This document shows positions 52,775 to 60,658 of a stretch of 64,000 bases of DNA, piece after piece. The position numbers and the translations under genes were made by a program. The stretch is from contig JAGUZQ010000048.1 in the NCBI GenBank assembly GCA_020060765.1, forward strand, positions 1 to 64,000. Reading direction: 5' to 3'. Source of the DNA: Planctomycetota bacterium. Lineage in GTDB: Bacteria; Planctomycetota; SZUA-567. The first letter of the stretch is position 1. Each line of letters opens with the position of its first letter. The notes under the pieces are model-generated. The model did not search any database. It saw only the letters and a program-made list of their open reading frames with translations, and was not told where the DNA came from.

Positions 52775-53647
52775 CTATCCTGCGAGATCCGGATCGGCGG
52801 CATCAATCAGCGCCTTGCCCGCGCGTTGCAGCTTCAGCGCAACCTCGAGAATGCGCTGCTGGGTTTCCTCGATATCGCCTACCCGCACCCGACCGGAGGC
52901 ATTTTTCATATCCCGCCTGATGTCTTCCGCCCGGCGGGGGCTGATCGAGGCCAGCGCGCGTTTTACCAGTTTGTCCGGCGCAAACCGCAAGGCCAGCGCC
53001 GCCTGGTCGGTATCGACAGCGGAAAAAACCAATTGCAAAGTGTCGTCTGGCGCATTGCACAAGTCCTCGAACACGAACATCCTTTTGCGCAGGGAGGTGT
53101 AAAGATCCGGCGCATGGTCGGAAACGTTGTGCCTGACCTCGGGCGAGGCGTAGCGCAGAATCGTCGCGGCCAGAGCCATGCCGTCGATCTTCCTGCCTTT
53201 CTCCCCTGTCGGCTGCGCGCCTACTGCCTGCTGGCGCTTTTTCTTGGCCTGCGCCAGCACTTCCTGCATCGCCTGCCGCCGCCGAATATCATTGTCGGGG
53301 AGGGGGACGTTTACCGGCTGGCCGCGCGTGCTTTCGGGCGACCATTTTTCCGGTGGCGGATTTAGCCGGAAGCCGTCCGGTTGCGCCGACAGTTTCTGCG
53401 CCACTTCCTCCAGCACGGCAGCGACCATCGCGGGAGGAGCCTGCCTGGCGCCGCGCATGGCGGAAACGACTTCCTTCTGCCGGTCAGCAGTCATGTTGGC
53501 CATGATTTTCGCCGCCTGCGCCGGCTGGAGATTAGCCAGCACCAGACCTGCGGTGCGCGGGCTTTCGTGCGCCAGGTAGCGGTTCAGCGACTCCGGCGGA
53601 AGACCGTGCAGCTTTTTTATGGTTTCGCCCAGGTTGCCGCGCTCCAT
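52775..53647 (-). CDS. Orphan FliG-like protein
   Basis: 290 aa from an ATG (53647) with AAGGGG upstream. The middle part (LAHESPRTAGLVLANLQPAQ) matches the FliG middle domain EHPQTxALVL. The C-terminal part (MFVFEDLCNAPDDTLQLVFS, then VDTDQAALALRFAPDKLV, and SPRRAEDIRRDM with VGDIEETQQRILEVALKL) matches the FliG torque domain. A shorter linker than in true FliG is seen, the charged DD pair in the torque helix is D-M here, and no other flagellar gene lies nearby. It may be a chemotaxis-independent scaffold or a relict. Confidence 0.75.
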   Translation of the reverse strand: MERGNLGETIKKLHGLPPESLNRYLAHESPRTAGLVLANLQPAQAAKIMANMTADRQKEVVSAMRGARQAPPAMVAAVLEEVAQKLSAQPDGFRLNPPPEKWSPESTRGQPVNVPLPDNDIRRRQAMQEVLAQAKKKRQQAVGAQPTGEKGRKIDGMALAATILRYASPEVRHNVSDHAPDLYTSLRKRMFVFEDLCNAPDDTLQLVFSAVDTDQAALALRFAPDKLVKRALASISPRRAEDIRRDMKNASGRVRVGDIEETQQRILEVALKLQRAGKALIDAADPDLAG

Positions 53648-53752
53648 CTTTTCCCCTTTACATATAACTATGCAGGCAGGCAGGCCGCCAGTCAAGCAAG
53701 TTTTCCCCCACAACCTTAACCGAAAACCCGGCCAGCCAATTTTTGCCTTTAC

Positions 53753-53781
53753 TTGACAGATTTCCCTTGGCGCGCTATGAA
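53753..53781 (+). promoter_or_regulatory. Promoter of the nuclease-like gene
   Basis: TTGACA (53753-53758), a 17-base spacer and TATGAA (53776-53781), about 54 bases before the ATG at 53835. Confidence 0.5.
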
Positions 53782-53834
53782 TAAGTGTTGCCCCAGAAGG
53801 CTGCGCGAGACGCGAAATTCACCAGAGGATCGAC

Positions 53835-54914
53835 ATGAGCAAAGTATATACCGGTTCCGGCCGCCTGTTTCAGGAAGTCCAGGCGCTGGGTCTCGACGAC
53901 GAGGCGCTGTTGGATATCGAGCGGCGCGTGAAGGTGCAGCCGCATTTCTTGGGAGAGCCGCTGGTGGTGATCGCCGAGGCGCGCGACTTCCCGCAGATCG
54001 TAAGTCCCGATTCGCACGACATCGTCGCGCTCGACTCGATGGGGCGGGCGGTGGCGATTTCCCTCAAGGTCGAGGTGGCCGACGCCGGCGACGATATCCA
54101 CGCCCTGCAACTTGCTGCCCATATCGGCACCCTGCATCCTGAGGAACTGGGCAAAATCGCGCGCAGTTTCATCATGCGCCCCGCCAATGACAACATCCGC
54201 CGCGCCTGGGAAGACATGGGCGTGGAGATGGGAGAGGAATCGGTGGAACTGACCAGCCTGCTGGCGGCAAATTTCGAACGCGACGCCGAAGACTACGCCA
54301 CCATGATAAATTCCAGCCAGCGCGTGATCCTCGCCGCGGAAGGCTTTACCAGCCGCCTGGTCAGCGTGATCGAATGGCTGGAAAACTCGGGCGTCAACAT
54401 CATCGGCATCCGCTACCGGAAATATCTCGTCGGCGGCCAGGAAGTGTATTTCGCCGAGCAGGTCGTGCCGCGCCTCGACCCGGCGGTCGACACCCCCGAC
54501 TCGCGCAAGGCGGGAAAACATTCCGCGGAAGTAGCCGAACCCTGGAAAACCAAGGGCCGCATCTACCACGCCGAACGCCTCACCCCGGCGCTGGCCAACC
54601 GCCTGAACGAATTCATCGTCCTCACGAAAGAATCCACCTTCGCCATCAACTGGAGCAACAAGTATTATTTCTGGCTGCGCGGCGGCAAGAGGAATCTCCG
54701 CGTTCGCACCTATTTCCGCGACAAGATGGAACTCGGCTTCTATAACATAACTCCAAGCGCGCTGACCGAATTCCTGGCGAAATACAAGCTGGAAGGCCTG
54801 GAAATTTCCGTTGTCGGTGGTTATACCGATTCACCTTTTCTTGCGGTAACTTCAGAAATGGAATTCACGCCCGAGTGGACGCGGATGCTTAACGCCTGGC
54901 TGTCGGGCGCTTGA
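53835..54914 (+). CDS. Uncharacterised protein with degenerate nuclease-like domain
   Basis: 359 aa, soluble. The N-terminal part (FPQIVSPDSHDIVALDSMGR, then AVAISLKVEVAD) resembles a PD-(D/E)xK core as in NucS-like nucleases, but the ExK position reads SLK, so the catalytic Glu is missing. The C-terminal part (FAINWSNKYYFWLRGGKR ... VRTYFRDKMELGFYN) looks like a DUF-type nucleic-acid-associated alpha/beta domain. I do not recognise a named family. It is followed 14 bases later by a DJ-1-like gene. Confidence 0.7.
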   Translation: MSKVYTGSGRLFQEVQALGLDDEALLDIERRVKVQPHFLGEPLVVIAEARDFPQIVSPDSHDIVALDSMGRAVAISLKVEVADAGDDIHALQLAAHIGTLHPEELGKIARSFIMRPANDNIRRAWEDMGVEMGEESVELTSLLAANFERDAEDYATMINSSQRVILAAEGFTSRLVSVIEWLENSGVNIIGIRYRKYLVGGQEVYFAEQVVPRLDPAVDTPDSRKAGKHSAEVAEPWKTKGRIYHAERLTPALANRLNEFIVLTKESTFAINWSNKYYFWLRGGKRNLRVRTYFRDKMELGFYNITPSALTEFLAKYKLEGLEISVVGGYTDSPFLAVTSEMEFTPEWTRMLNAWLSGA

Positions 54915-54927
54915 AAAGGAGAAAACC

Positions 54928-55479
54928 ATGTCCAAACAGGCAGTCGTGATTCTCGCCAGCGGTTTCGAGGAAATCGAAGCCATCACGCCCATCGACGTCC
55001 TGCGCCGTGCCGGGGTCGAGGTGACCGTCGCCGGGTTGGACGGGAAAACGATCGAGGGCGCGCACGGCATCGCGGTGGAAGTGGATGTGCAGTTGTGCGA
55101 TTACGAAGGCACCCCCGACGCGCTGGTGCTGCCGGGGGGCTTGCCCGGCTCCAAACACCTCGGCGCGAGCGAGGAGGTGAAAGAGTTGGCGCTCAGGGTC
55201 GACCAGGCGGGCGGCATCTGCGCGGCCATCTGCGCGGCGCCAGCCTATACGCTGGCGCAGTGGGGGCTGCTCGACGGCAAGGAGGCGACGTGTTACCCCT
55301 CCTGCGAGGAGATGTTCCCCTCATCGGTCATCGCCACGCAGAACCGGGTGCAGGTGGACGGCAACATCGTCACCAGCCGGGGAGCAGGCACGGCGCTGGA
55401 ATTCGCCATCACGCTGGCGCAAATGCTCACCAACGAGGAAACCGCCGCCAGCCTGCGCCAGGGAATGCTGGTGAAGTGA
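54928..55479 (+). CDS. DJ-1/PfpI-family protein
   Basis: 183 aa, full length. The nucleophile elbow AAICAAP has the conserved Cys, and the Glu near the N-terminus (FEEIEAI) is the residue that tunes it in DJ-1. VLPGGLPG and the GAGTALEFAI C-terminus match YajL/DJ-1. Members act as deglycases, glyoxalases or oxidative-stress proteins. A hairpin terminator follows. Confidence 0.9.
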   Translation: MSKQAVVILASGFEEIEAITPIDVLRRAGVEVTVAGLDGKTIEGAHGIAVEVDVQLCDYEGTPDALVLPGGLPGSKHLGASEEVKELALRVDQAGGICAAICAAPAYTLAQWGLLDGKEATCYPSCEEMFPSSVIATQNRVQVDGNIVTSRGAGTALEFAITLAQMLTNEETAASLRQGMLVK

Positions 55480-55505
55480 GTGCGGGGATCCGGCTGTAAA
55501 TTCAT

Positions 55506-55539
55506 GCCTGTTCCGGTAGCCGGGACAGGCGTTGTTTTT
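55506..55539 (+). terminator. Rho-independent terminator after the DJ-1 gene
   Basis: An 11-bp stem with one G-T pair (55506-55516 with 55520-55530, loop TAG) is followed by GTTGTTTTT. Confidence 0.75.
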
Positions 55540-55557
55540 CCGGAAGACTAAAAATCC

Positions 55558-55583
55558 CCCTCTCCCCTTGCAAGGGGAGAGGG
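55558..55583. repeat. CCCTCTCCCC palindrome, copy 1
   Basis: Perfect 13-base arms, CCCTCTCCCCTTG and its complement, with no loop; followed by a GTCGGGGTGAGGGG tail. A second copy lies at 57195-57220. Such elements are dispersed in many bacterial genomes. Confidence 0.7.
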
Positions 55584-55638
55584 TCGGGGTGAGGGGTTTC
55601 AGTTTTCCGAATGTTGGTGAAGTAACGGATATCGCACG

Positions 55639-56193
55639 ATGCCGAAAAAATGGATGTTCCTGGGTTGCGTGCTGCTAGCACTGCTGGCGGATTGTTTCAT
55701 GCTCCTGTCGCAGAGTTTCCGGGGGAGTTTTGTTCATTTGCTATTAGGCGTCATTTCGTTTTTTTGTGTGATTCTCGGCTTACTGATAGTCGGGATACGT
55801 TACACACCTTATCTATTGTCAAGGAAATGTTCTAGATTTAAAAAGGATCTATTCACGCCCGGTGTTTTAACAATATATTTTTGTTTATTACTTCTTTCTA
55901 TACCGACAGGACTATATTTTCATGACCTTGATATAAAAAAAGCCATGCAATTCTGCCTGGATGTTGTCAAAAGCGGCAAAATCAGAAAAGACGTCACTGG
56001 ATCATATCCGGAAGCGCTACCCAAGGAAATGTATGAAAATCTACCTTACCTGATCGACCATAATTTCTATTCCAGATCCGGCAATCCCGCAAGTTATCAA
56101 TTGCGTTTTGCCGATAGAAATAGTTTTTTTAAAACATCATACACGTATACTTACTCTGAGGAAAACGGCGGCGGCTGGATGATAATAGACTGA
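55639..56193 (+). CDS. Small integral membrane protein
   Basis: 184 aa, AT-rich relative to its neighbours. Three TM helices (about 4-22, 32-53, 75-93) and an extracytoplasmic tail that ends in ENGGGWMIID. No family is recognised. Its stop abuts the ATG of the next gene with no gap, so translation is coupled. The base composition suggests recent acquisition. Confidence 0.65.
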   Translation: MPKKWMFLGCVLLALLADCFMLLSQSFRGSFVHLLLGVISFFCVILGLLIVGIRYTPYLLSRKCSRFKKDLFTPGVLTIYFCLLLLSIPTGLYFHDLDIKKAMQFCLDVVKSGKIRKDVTGSYPEALPKEMYENLPYLIDHNFYSRSGNPASYQLRFADRNSFFKTSYTYTYSEENGGGWMIID

Positions 56194-57177
56194 ATGGATA
56201 ACGCATTGAACATCGGCATCACCACCACCGTTCCCGTGGAACTGATTTTCGCGGCGGGGCGGCGGGCGGTTGATCTGAACAACATTTTCATTGGTGACGA
56301 AAACCCGGCGGCGCTGGTGGAACTAGCGGAACGCGCCGGTTTTCCGCAAAGCACCTGCGCCTGGATCAAAGGCATCTACGGCGCCATCCGCCAGCACGGC
56401 ATCCGCGAAGTGATCGGCGTAGTCGAGGGCGACTGCGCGGAGACCGGCGCTCTGCTGGAAATCCTGCAAAGCGAGGGCGTGCGCGTCATTCCTTTCGCGT
56501 TCCCGCACTCGCGCGCGACTAAAGACCTGCGCCGCGAAATCGACCGCCTCGCAGATTCTTTAGGCGTCACTTACGAAGCGGCTGAAGCTGAAAAGAAAAA
56601 GCTGGACGAACTCCGTCTGCTAGGCAGGAAAATCGACGAAGCTGCCGCGACCGGCGACGGGGTGGAAAGCAATCTCCTCTTTGACTCGCTGCTGGCAATG
56701 AGCGACTTTTTCGGCGAGCCGGAAAAATGCCGCGAGCTTTTGCAGGCCAATCTCTCTAAAATAACTAAAGAAAATGTTGGCGCGAAAATCCGGCTGGGCT
56801 GCGTGGGAGTGCCGCCGATCCTGCCCGACCTGTGGGACTTGTGCGAGAATTTGGGCGCAAGGGTCGCGTACCAGGAAATCCCGCGCCAGTTCTCACGCAT
56901 CGACGGTATAGAACTCGACCTGACGGAAAGTTACCGCGAGTACACTTATCCGTACGATATTTTCCGGAGGTTGGAGGAAATCGTAAAAATGGTCGAGACG
57001 CGGCGGCTGAACGGTATAATCCATTACGTGCAGAGCTTCTGCCACCGCCAGCTGCACGACCGCCTGTTGCGCGAACGCCTGCGCCTGCCGATCCTGACTG
57101 TCGAAGGCGACCGCCCCGGCAACATCGACGGCCGCACCTTGACGCGGATCGAGGCGTTTGTGGAGCAGTTGGGGTGA
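56194..57177 (+). CDS. 2-hydroxyacyl-CoA dehydratase D-component-like protein
   Basis: 327 aa. It resembles HgdB/BadE-type subunits: GITTTVPVELIFAAGRRAVDLNN start, Cys in STCAWIKG, GDCAET and SFCHRQ that could hold a [4Fe-4S] cluster, and the C-terminal GIIHYVQSFCHRQ. In that family an ATP-dependent activase feeds one electron to the enzyme. No activase or partner subunit is in the window, so substrate and even activity are open; single-subunit YjiM-like members exist. Confidence 0.8.
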   Translation: MDNALNIGITTTVPVELIFAAGRRAVDLNNIFIGDENPAALVELAERAGFPQSTCAWIKGIYGAIRQHGIREVIGVVEGDCAETGALLEILQSEGVRVIPFAFPHSRATKDLRREIDRLADSLGVTYEAAEAEKKKLDELRLLGRKIDEAAATGDGVESNLLFDSLLAMSDFFGEPEKCRELLQANLSKITKENVGAKIRLGCVGVPPILPDLWDLCENLGARVAYQEIPRQFSRIDGIELDLTESYREYTYPYDIFRRLEEIVKMVETRRLNGIIHYVQSFCHRQLHDRLLRERLRLPILTVEGDRPGNIDGRTLTRIEAFVEQLG

Positions 57178-57194
57178 CGGGGCGCGGATTCTCC

Positions 57195-57220
57195 CCCTCT
57201 CCCCGTATAAGGGGAGAGGG
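57195..57220. repeat. CCCTCTCCCC palindrome, copy 2
   Basis: Ten-base perfect arms, CCCTCTCCCC and its complement, with a six-base loop. It lies between the dehydratase-like gene and the flippase-like gene, and blocks a longer N-terminus for the latter from being meaningful. Confidence 0.65.
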
Positions 57221-57319
57221 AACTTTGATTTGCGGCTGGCAAAGTTTGCTGGAAAATTTGAAAACGAACTATCTCGCGACCATACTATTTGCTCCCGCAA
57301 CCGGAAAGACCTAACGCTT

Positions 57320-58492
57320 TTGACTGATAGCACACAAAAAAACCATCCTCTCGAATGGCTGCCGGTGGCGCTGGAAGCGGTGCTGCTGCTGTTGCTGTGG
57401 CATCGCCCCGAATTCCTGCAGGGGCAGCTCGTGCCGTGCCTCGCGCTGGGGCTGGCTCCCGGCTGCGCGTTCCGGCTGGCGGGAAGGCGTTCCCTTTCCG
57501 CCCACCGGTTCGGCATTTCGCTGGGGTTGATCGCGTTCCTCTTTACTAACGGCACCCTGCACCTTAGTGCTATTGCCAGCCTGTTTACGCACTGGCAACT
57601 GCTCGCGCCCGCACTGCTGCTGATTCTGATCCAGCCGTTTCTGGGAGCGTGGCGCTGGATGATTCTTCTGAAGGCACAGGAAATGGAACTGTCTTTCGCC
57701 GAGTCGCTACGGCTGGTGCTGGTGGGATTTTTCTTCAACACCTTCGTCCCCGGCGCGACGGGGGGAGACCTGTTCCGGATTTATTACGTCGCGCGCGGCC
57801 AAGGCAAAACCGGCGCGGCGGTGGCCAGCGTCGTCGCCGACCGGCTGATGGGACTGCCACCGCTGATCCTGCTGGTACTGGCGGCGTTGCTGCTGGACTG
57901 GGAGTTCGTAAAAATCTCCGCCGCATTCCGACCGTATGCGTGGGCGGCGGGAGTGGTGGGTCTGTCATCGCTGGTTTTTTTCTGGCTGTTGCTGCGGTTC
58001 CGGGTTTCGCAGAACGAGGAAGGCTGGGCGCACCGCCTGCCAGGCGGCCAGGGCTTCCTGCGTTTTCACCGCGCGCTACGCACCTATCGCGCCAGCGGGA
58101 AAACCGTCCTGCTCGCGCTGATTATCAGCCTCATCGGGCACATCGCCTCGGTGGGCGCGGCGGTGCTGCTGGGCCATGCCGCCGGAGTGGAGGCGATTCC
58201 CGACAGCCGTTACGCGCTGCTGGTGCCGCTGGGACTGACGATCAATTCCATCCCCGCGCTGCCGGGAGGATTGGGGCAGGGGGAGATGGCGTTTTCGCAA
58301 CTGTTCCTGGCCGCGTCACTGATCGCGGAAAACGCCGCGCGCGGCGCGACCGTGATGCTGGGGCTGCGCCTGGGACTGATCCTGGCAGGACTGGCGGGAG
58401 GAGTATTATACGCCCTCGGTCGCCACGAAGTCGATTCGGCGATAGCGCAAGCCCAGTCGGCAGGAAAGGAAAAACCGGACGGAGCAACCTGA
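57320..58492 (+). CDS. Lysylphosphatidylglycerol-synthase-TM/UPF0104-type membrane protein
   Basis: 390 aa from a TTG at 57320 with GGAAAG upstream. A longer frame runs through the palindrome and was rejected; GTG starts a few codons downstream are possible alternatives. About eight TM helices. FFFNTFVPGATGGDLFRIYY and PALPGGLGQGEMAFSQLF are the two signatures of the LPG_synthase_TM (AglD-like/UPF0104) family, which moves or modifies lipid-linked sugars or lipids. The soluble synthase domain is absent. It overlaps the PHP gene by one base. Confidence 0.85.
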   Translation: MTDSTQKNHPLEWLPVALEAVLLLLLWHRPEFLQGQLVPCLALGLAPGCAFRLAGRRSLSAHRFGISLGLIAFLFTNGTLHLSAIASLFTHWQLLAPALLLILIQPFLGAWRWMILLKAQEMELSFAESLRLVLVGFFFNTFVPGATGGDLFRIYYVARGQGKTGAAVASVVADRLMGLPPLILLVLAALLLDWEFVKISAAFRPYAWAAGVVGLSSLVFFWLLLRFRVSQNEEGWAHRLPGGQGFLRFHRALRTYRASGKTVLLALIISLIGHIASVGAAVLLGHAAGVEAIPDSRYALLVPLGLTINSIPALPGGLGQGEMAFSQLFLAASLIAENAARGATVMLGLRLGLILAGLAGGVLYALGRHEVDSAIAQAQSAGKEKPDGAT

Positions 58493-59550
58493 TGAATTAT
58501 CAGTGCAACCTGCGCGCCTATCGCTGCGCGATTCACGTCCATACGGATTGCCACGACGGCGAAAAACCGGTCGCCGCGGTAGTCGCCGACGCGCGCGCGG
58601 CGGGAGTGGAGATTCTTTTTCTCAGCGACCATAACGAGATGAAGGCGCGCGACAACGGATGGGGAGGAATGCACGAAGGCGTGTTCGTCGTGGTGGGGGC
58701 GGAACTGGGTACCCGCGATGGCGACCACCTGCTCACCTTCGGCATCCGCGACAAGGTGGCGACGAAACTACTGCCCACTCCCGCCGCGCTGGAACTGCTC
58801 CACAAACTGGGCGCAATTGTTTTCGCCGCCCATCCGCAAGGCCGACGCCGCGTCATCGGCAAACCGAAACACCGCTGGTCGCACTGGCAGAACAAATATT
58901 TCGCCGGTGTGGAAATCTGGGCCTATATGCACGACTGGATCGACGGCATAAAACTGGCGAAGCTTCCCGCCATGTGCCGCGAACCGGGCAAATTCATCAC
59001 CGGTCCGGAACCGTGGGTGCTGCAGGAATGGGACAGTCTGGCGCAGACCCGGCACGTAGCCGGAATCGGCGCGCTCGACTCGCACGGCAAACACCTGCCC
59101 CTGGGACTGCGCCACTTCTTTCCCTGGGCGAAAGACGGCATCCTGCCCTATGCGCAGAATTTCAAGGCGCTTGCCACTTACCTGCTCGCGCCGGAACTGT
59201 CGGGGGATGACCGGAAAGACGAGCGGATTTTCATCAAGGCGCTGGCGGCGGGAAAATGCTGGACGTCGCATGACGAACTTTACTGCGGTCGCGAATTTTA
59301 TTTCGCGGGAGAAACCGGGGAGGGAATCATCTTGCCGGGCGAAGAAATAAAATTCGCTCCCGGCCTCGAGCTACGCGCGCGCGCTCCGCAGGAAGCGCGG
59401 ATAAAAATTCTGAACCGCGGCGCGGTCGCGGCGGAAACAGTCGGCACGGAATTGCGGCATAGGCCGGATGAAGCGGGAGAATACCGGGCAGAGGCTTTTC
59501 TTGGGGATCGTCCCTGGCTATACTCTAATCATGTTTATCTGCGAGGATAA
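58492..59550 (+). CDS. PHP-domain metal-dependent phosphoesterase-like protein
   Basis: 352 aa. IHVHTDCHDG, FLSDHNEM, AAHPQG and GALDSHG supply the metal-binding His/Asp residues of CehA/McbA-type PHP proteins. The start ATG (58492) has GGAG upstream and overlaps the preceding stop. The C-terminal part (GREFYFAGETGEG ... LFLGDRPWLYSNHVYL type sandwich) is a beta-domain common in these. It is probably a soluble hydrolase of a phosphoester or ester linked to the lipid or sugar chemistry of the flippase-like neighbour; substrate unknown. Confidence 0.85.
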   Translation: MNYQCNLRAYRCAIHVHTDCHDGEKPVAAVVADARAAGVEILFLSDHNEMKARDNGWGGMHEGVFVVVGAELGTRDGDHLLTFGIRDKVATKLLPTPAALELLHKLGAIVFAAHPQGRRRVIGKPKHRWSHWQNKYFAGVEIWAYMHDWIDGIKLAKLPAMCREPGKFITGPEPWVLQEWDSLAQTRHVAGIGALDSHGKHLPLGLRHFFPWAKDGILPYAQNFKALATYLLAPELSGDDRKDERIFIKALAAGKCWTSHDELYCGREFYFAGETGEGIILPGEEIKFAPGLELRARAPQEARIKILNRGAVAAETVGTELRHRPDEAGEYRAEAFLGDRPWLYSNHVYLRG

Positions 59551-59592
59551 ATTCAACAAGACTCGCGATTAATAATCCCAAATACGGTTCAG

Positions 59593-59678
59593 TTAAGGAA
59601 AAATCGTTCTGTTTTCAAATTAAAGTTGCGAGCGTCATTCCCGCGGGGCGGGAATGACGGTATGAGTTTTTCCCTTAA
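59593..59678. repeat. MITE-like nested inverted repeat
   Basis: Inner perfect 11-base arms (59634-59644 and 59648-59658, GTCATTCCCGC and its complement) sit inside outer arms TTAAGGAAAAA (59593-59603) and TTTTTCCCTTAA (59667-59678), which differ by one base in length. It resembles the longer palindrome at 28441-28519. Confidence 0.6.
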
Positions 59679-59773
59679 TTAAACCGCGTTGCCCCCAACT
59701 GGGCGAGAGGGGACTTTGCTTTCCGGCAAGAAACGGTTGCTGGAAAGTGTGAAACTTGAACTAAGGATTTTCC

Positions 59774-60658
59774 ATGCCGGAAAAGATTGTCGTAGGGTTA
59801 GGCGAAATTTTGTGGGATCTGCTGCCGCAGGGCAAGCAACTCGGAGGCGCGCCCGCGAACTTCGCCTGCCACGCGCATTTTCTTGGAGCAGAAGCGCACG
59901 TTGCCAGCGCCGTCGGCAACGACGAACTCGGCCGGGAAATCAGGGAAATACTCGCCCAGTCCGGACTGGGACTGTCGGCACTGGCGACAGACGCGAATCA
60001 TCCTACCGGCACGGTTTCGGTTACGCTCGACGCGGACGGGCATCCTTCCTATATCATCCATGAAAACGTAGCCTGGGATTTCCTTGAATTCGGAAAGTCT
60101 GAAAAAAAGCTGGCGAAAACCGCCGACGCCGTCTGTTTCGGCACGCTGGCGCAACGCGGCGAAAAGTCGGCGCGCGGCGTGCAGGAATTTCTGTCATGCA
60201 CGCGCCCGGAATGCCTGCGGATTTTCGACATCAATCTGCGGCAAAAATATTATTCCCGCGAAATCGTCAACCAATCCTTACAAAGCGCCAATATATTCAA
60301 GCTTAACGACGAGGAACTGCCGGTAGTCGCGGAATTACTCGACATTAAACCAACAGGAGAAACAGCGCTGGCTGAAATCCTTAACCGGTTTTCGCTGCGA
60401 CTGATCGCACTTACCTGCGGCGGCGCAGGCAGCGTGCTGCTGACCGCTGAGGGAATATCCCGGCATCCGGGCTTTCCGACCAAAGTTGCCGACACCGTCG
60501 GCGCGGGCGATTCCTTCACCGCGACGCTGGCCGTGGGAATACTGGCCGGTCATGCCCTGGAAAAAATTCACGAACGCGCGAGCCGCGTGGCCGCTTTCGT
60601 CTGTTCGCAAGCGGGAGCCACTCCGCGCCCGACCCACAATTTACTGGAGGACTTATGA
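59774..60658 (+). CDS. PfkB-family sugar kinase, fructokinase-like
   Basis: 294 aa. The N-terminal GLGEILWDLLPQ and LGGAPANFACH substrate-binding motif and the C-terminal DTVGAGDSFTATLA (catalytic Asp and ATP-site anion hole) are the PfkB signatures. GEILWD with GGAPANFA is typical of fructokinase/ribokinase members. It should phosphorylate a sugar with ATP. Its stop overlaps the start of the GH57-like gene by four bases, so both act in one pathway. Confidence 0.9.
   Translation: MPEKIVVGLGEILWDLLPQGKQLGGAPANFACHAHFLGAEAHVASAVGNDELGREIREILAQSGLGLSALATDANHPTGTVSVTLDADGHPSYIIHENVAWDFLEFGKSEKKLAKTADAVCFGTLAQRGEKSARGVQEFLSCTRPECLRIFDINLRQKYYSREIVNQSLQSANIFKLNDEELPVVAELLDIKPTGETALAEILNRFSLRLIALTCGGAGSVLLTAEGISRHPGFPTKVADTVGAGDSFTATLAVGILAGHALEKIHERASRVAAFVCSQAGATPRPTHNLLEDL

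Noticed and set aside
57649-58491. A 5' extension of the PHP-domain frame
   Set aside because: It lies within the flippase-like gene in another frame and is Arg/Gly/Pro-rich, as shadow frames in GC-rich genes are.
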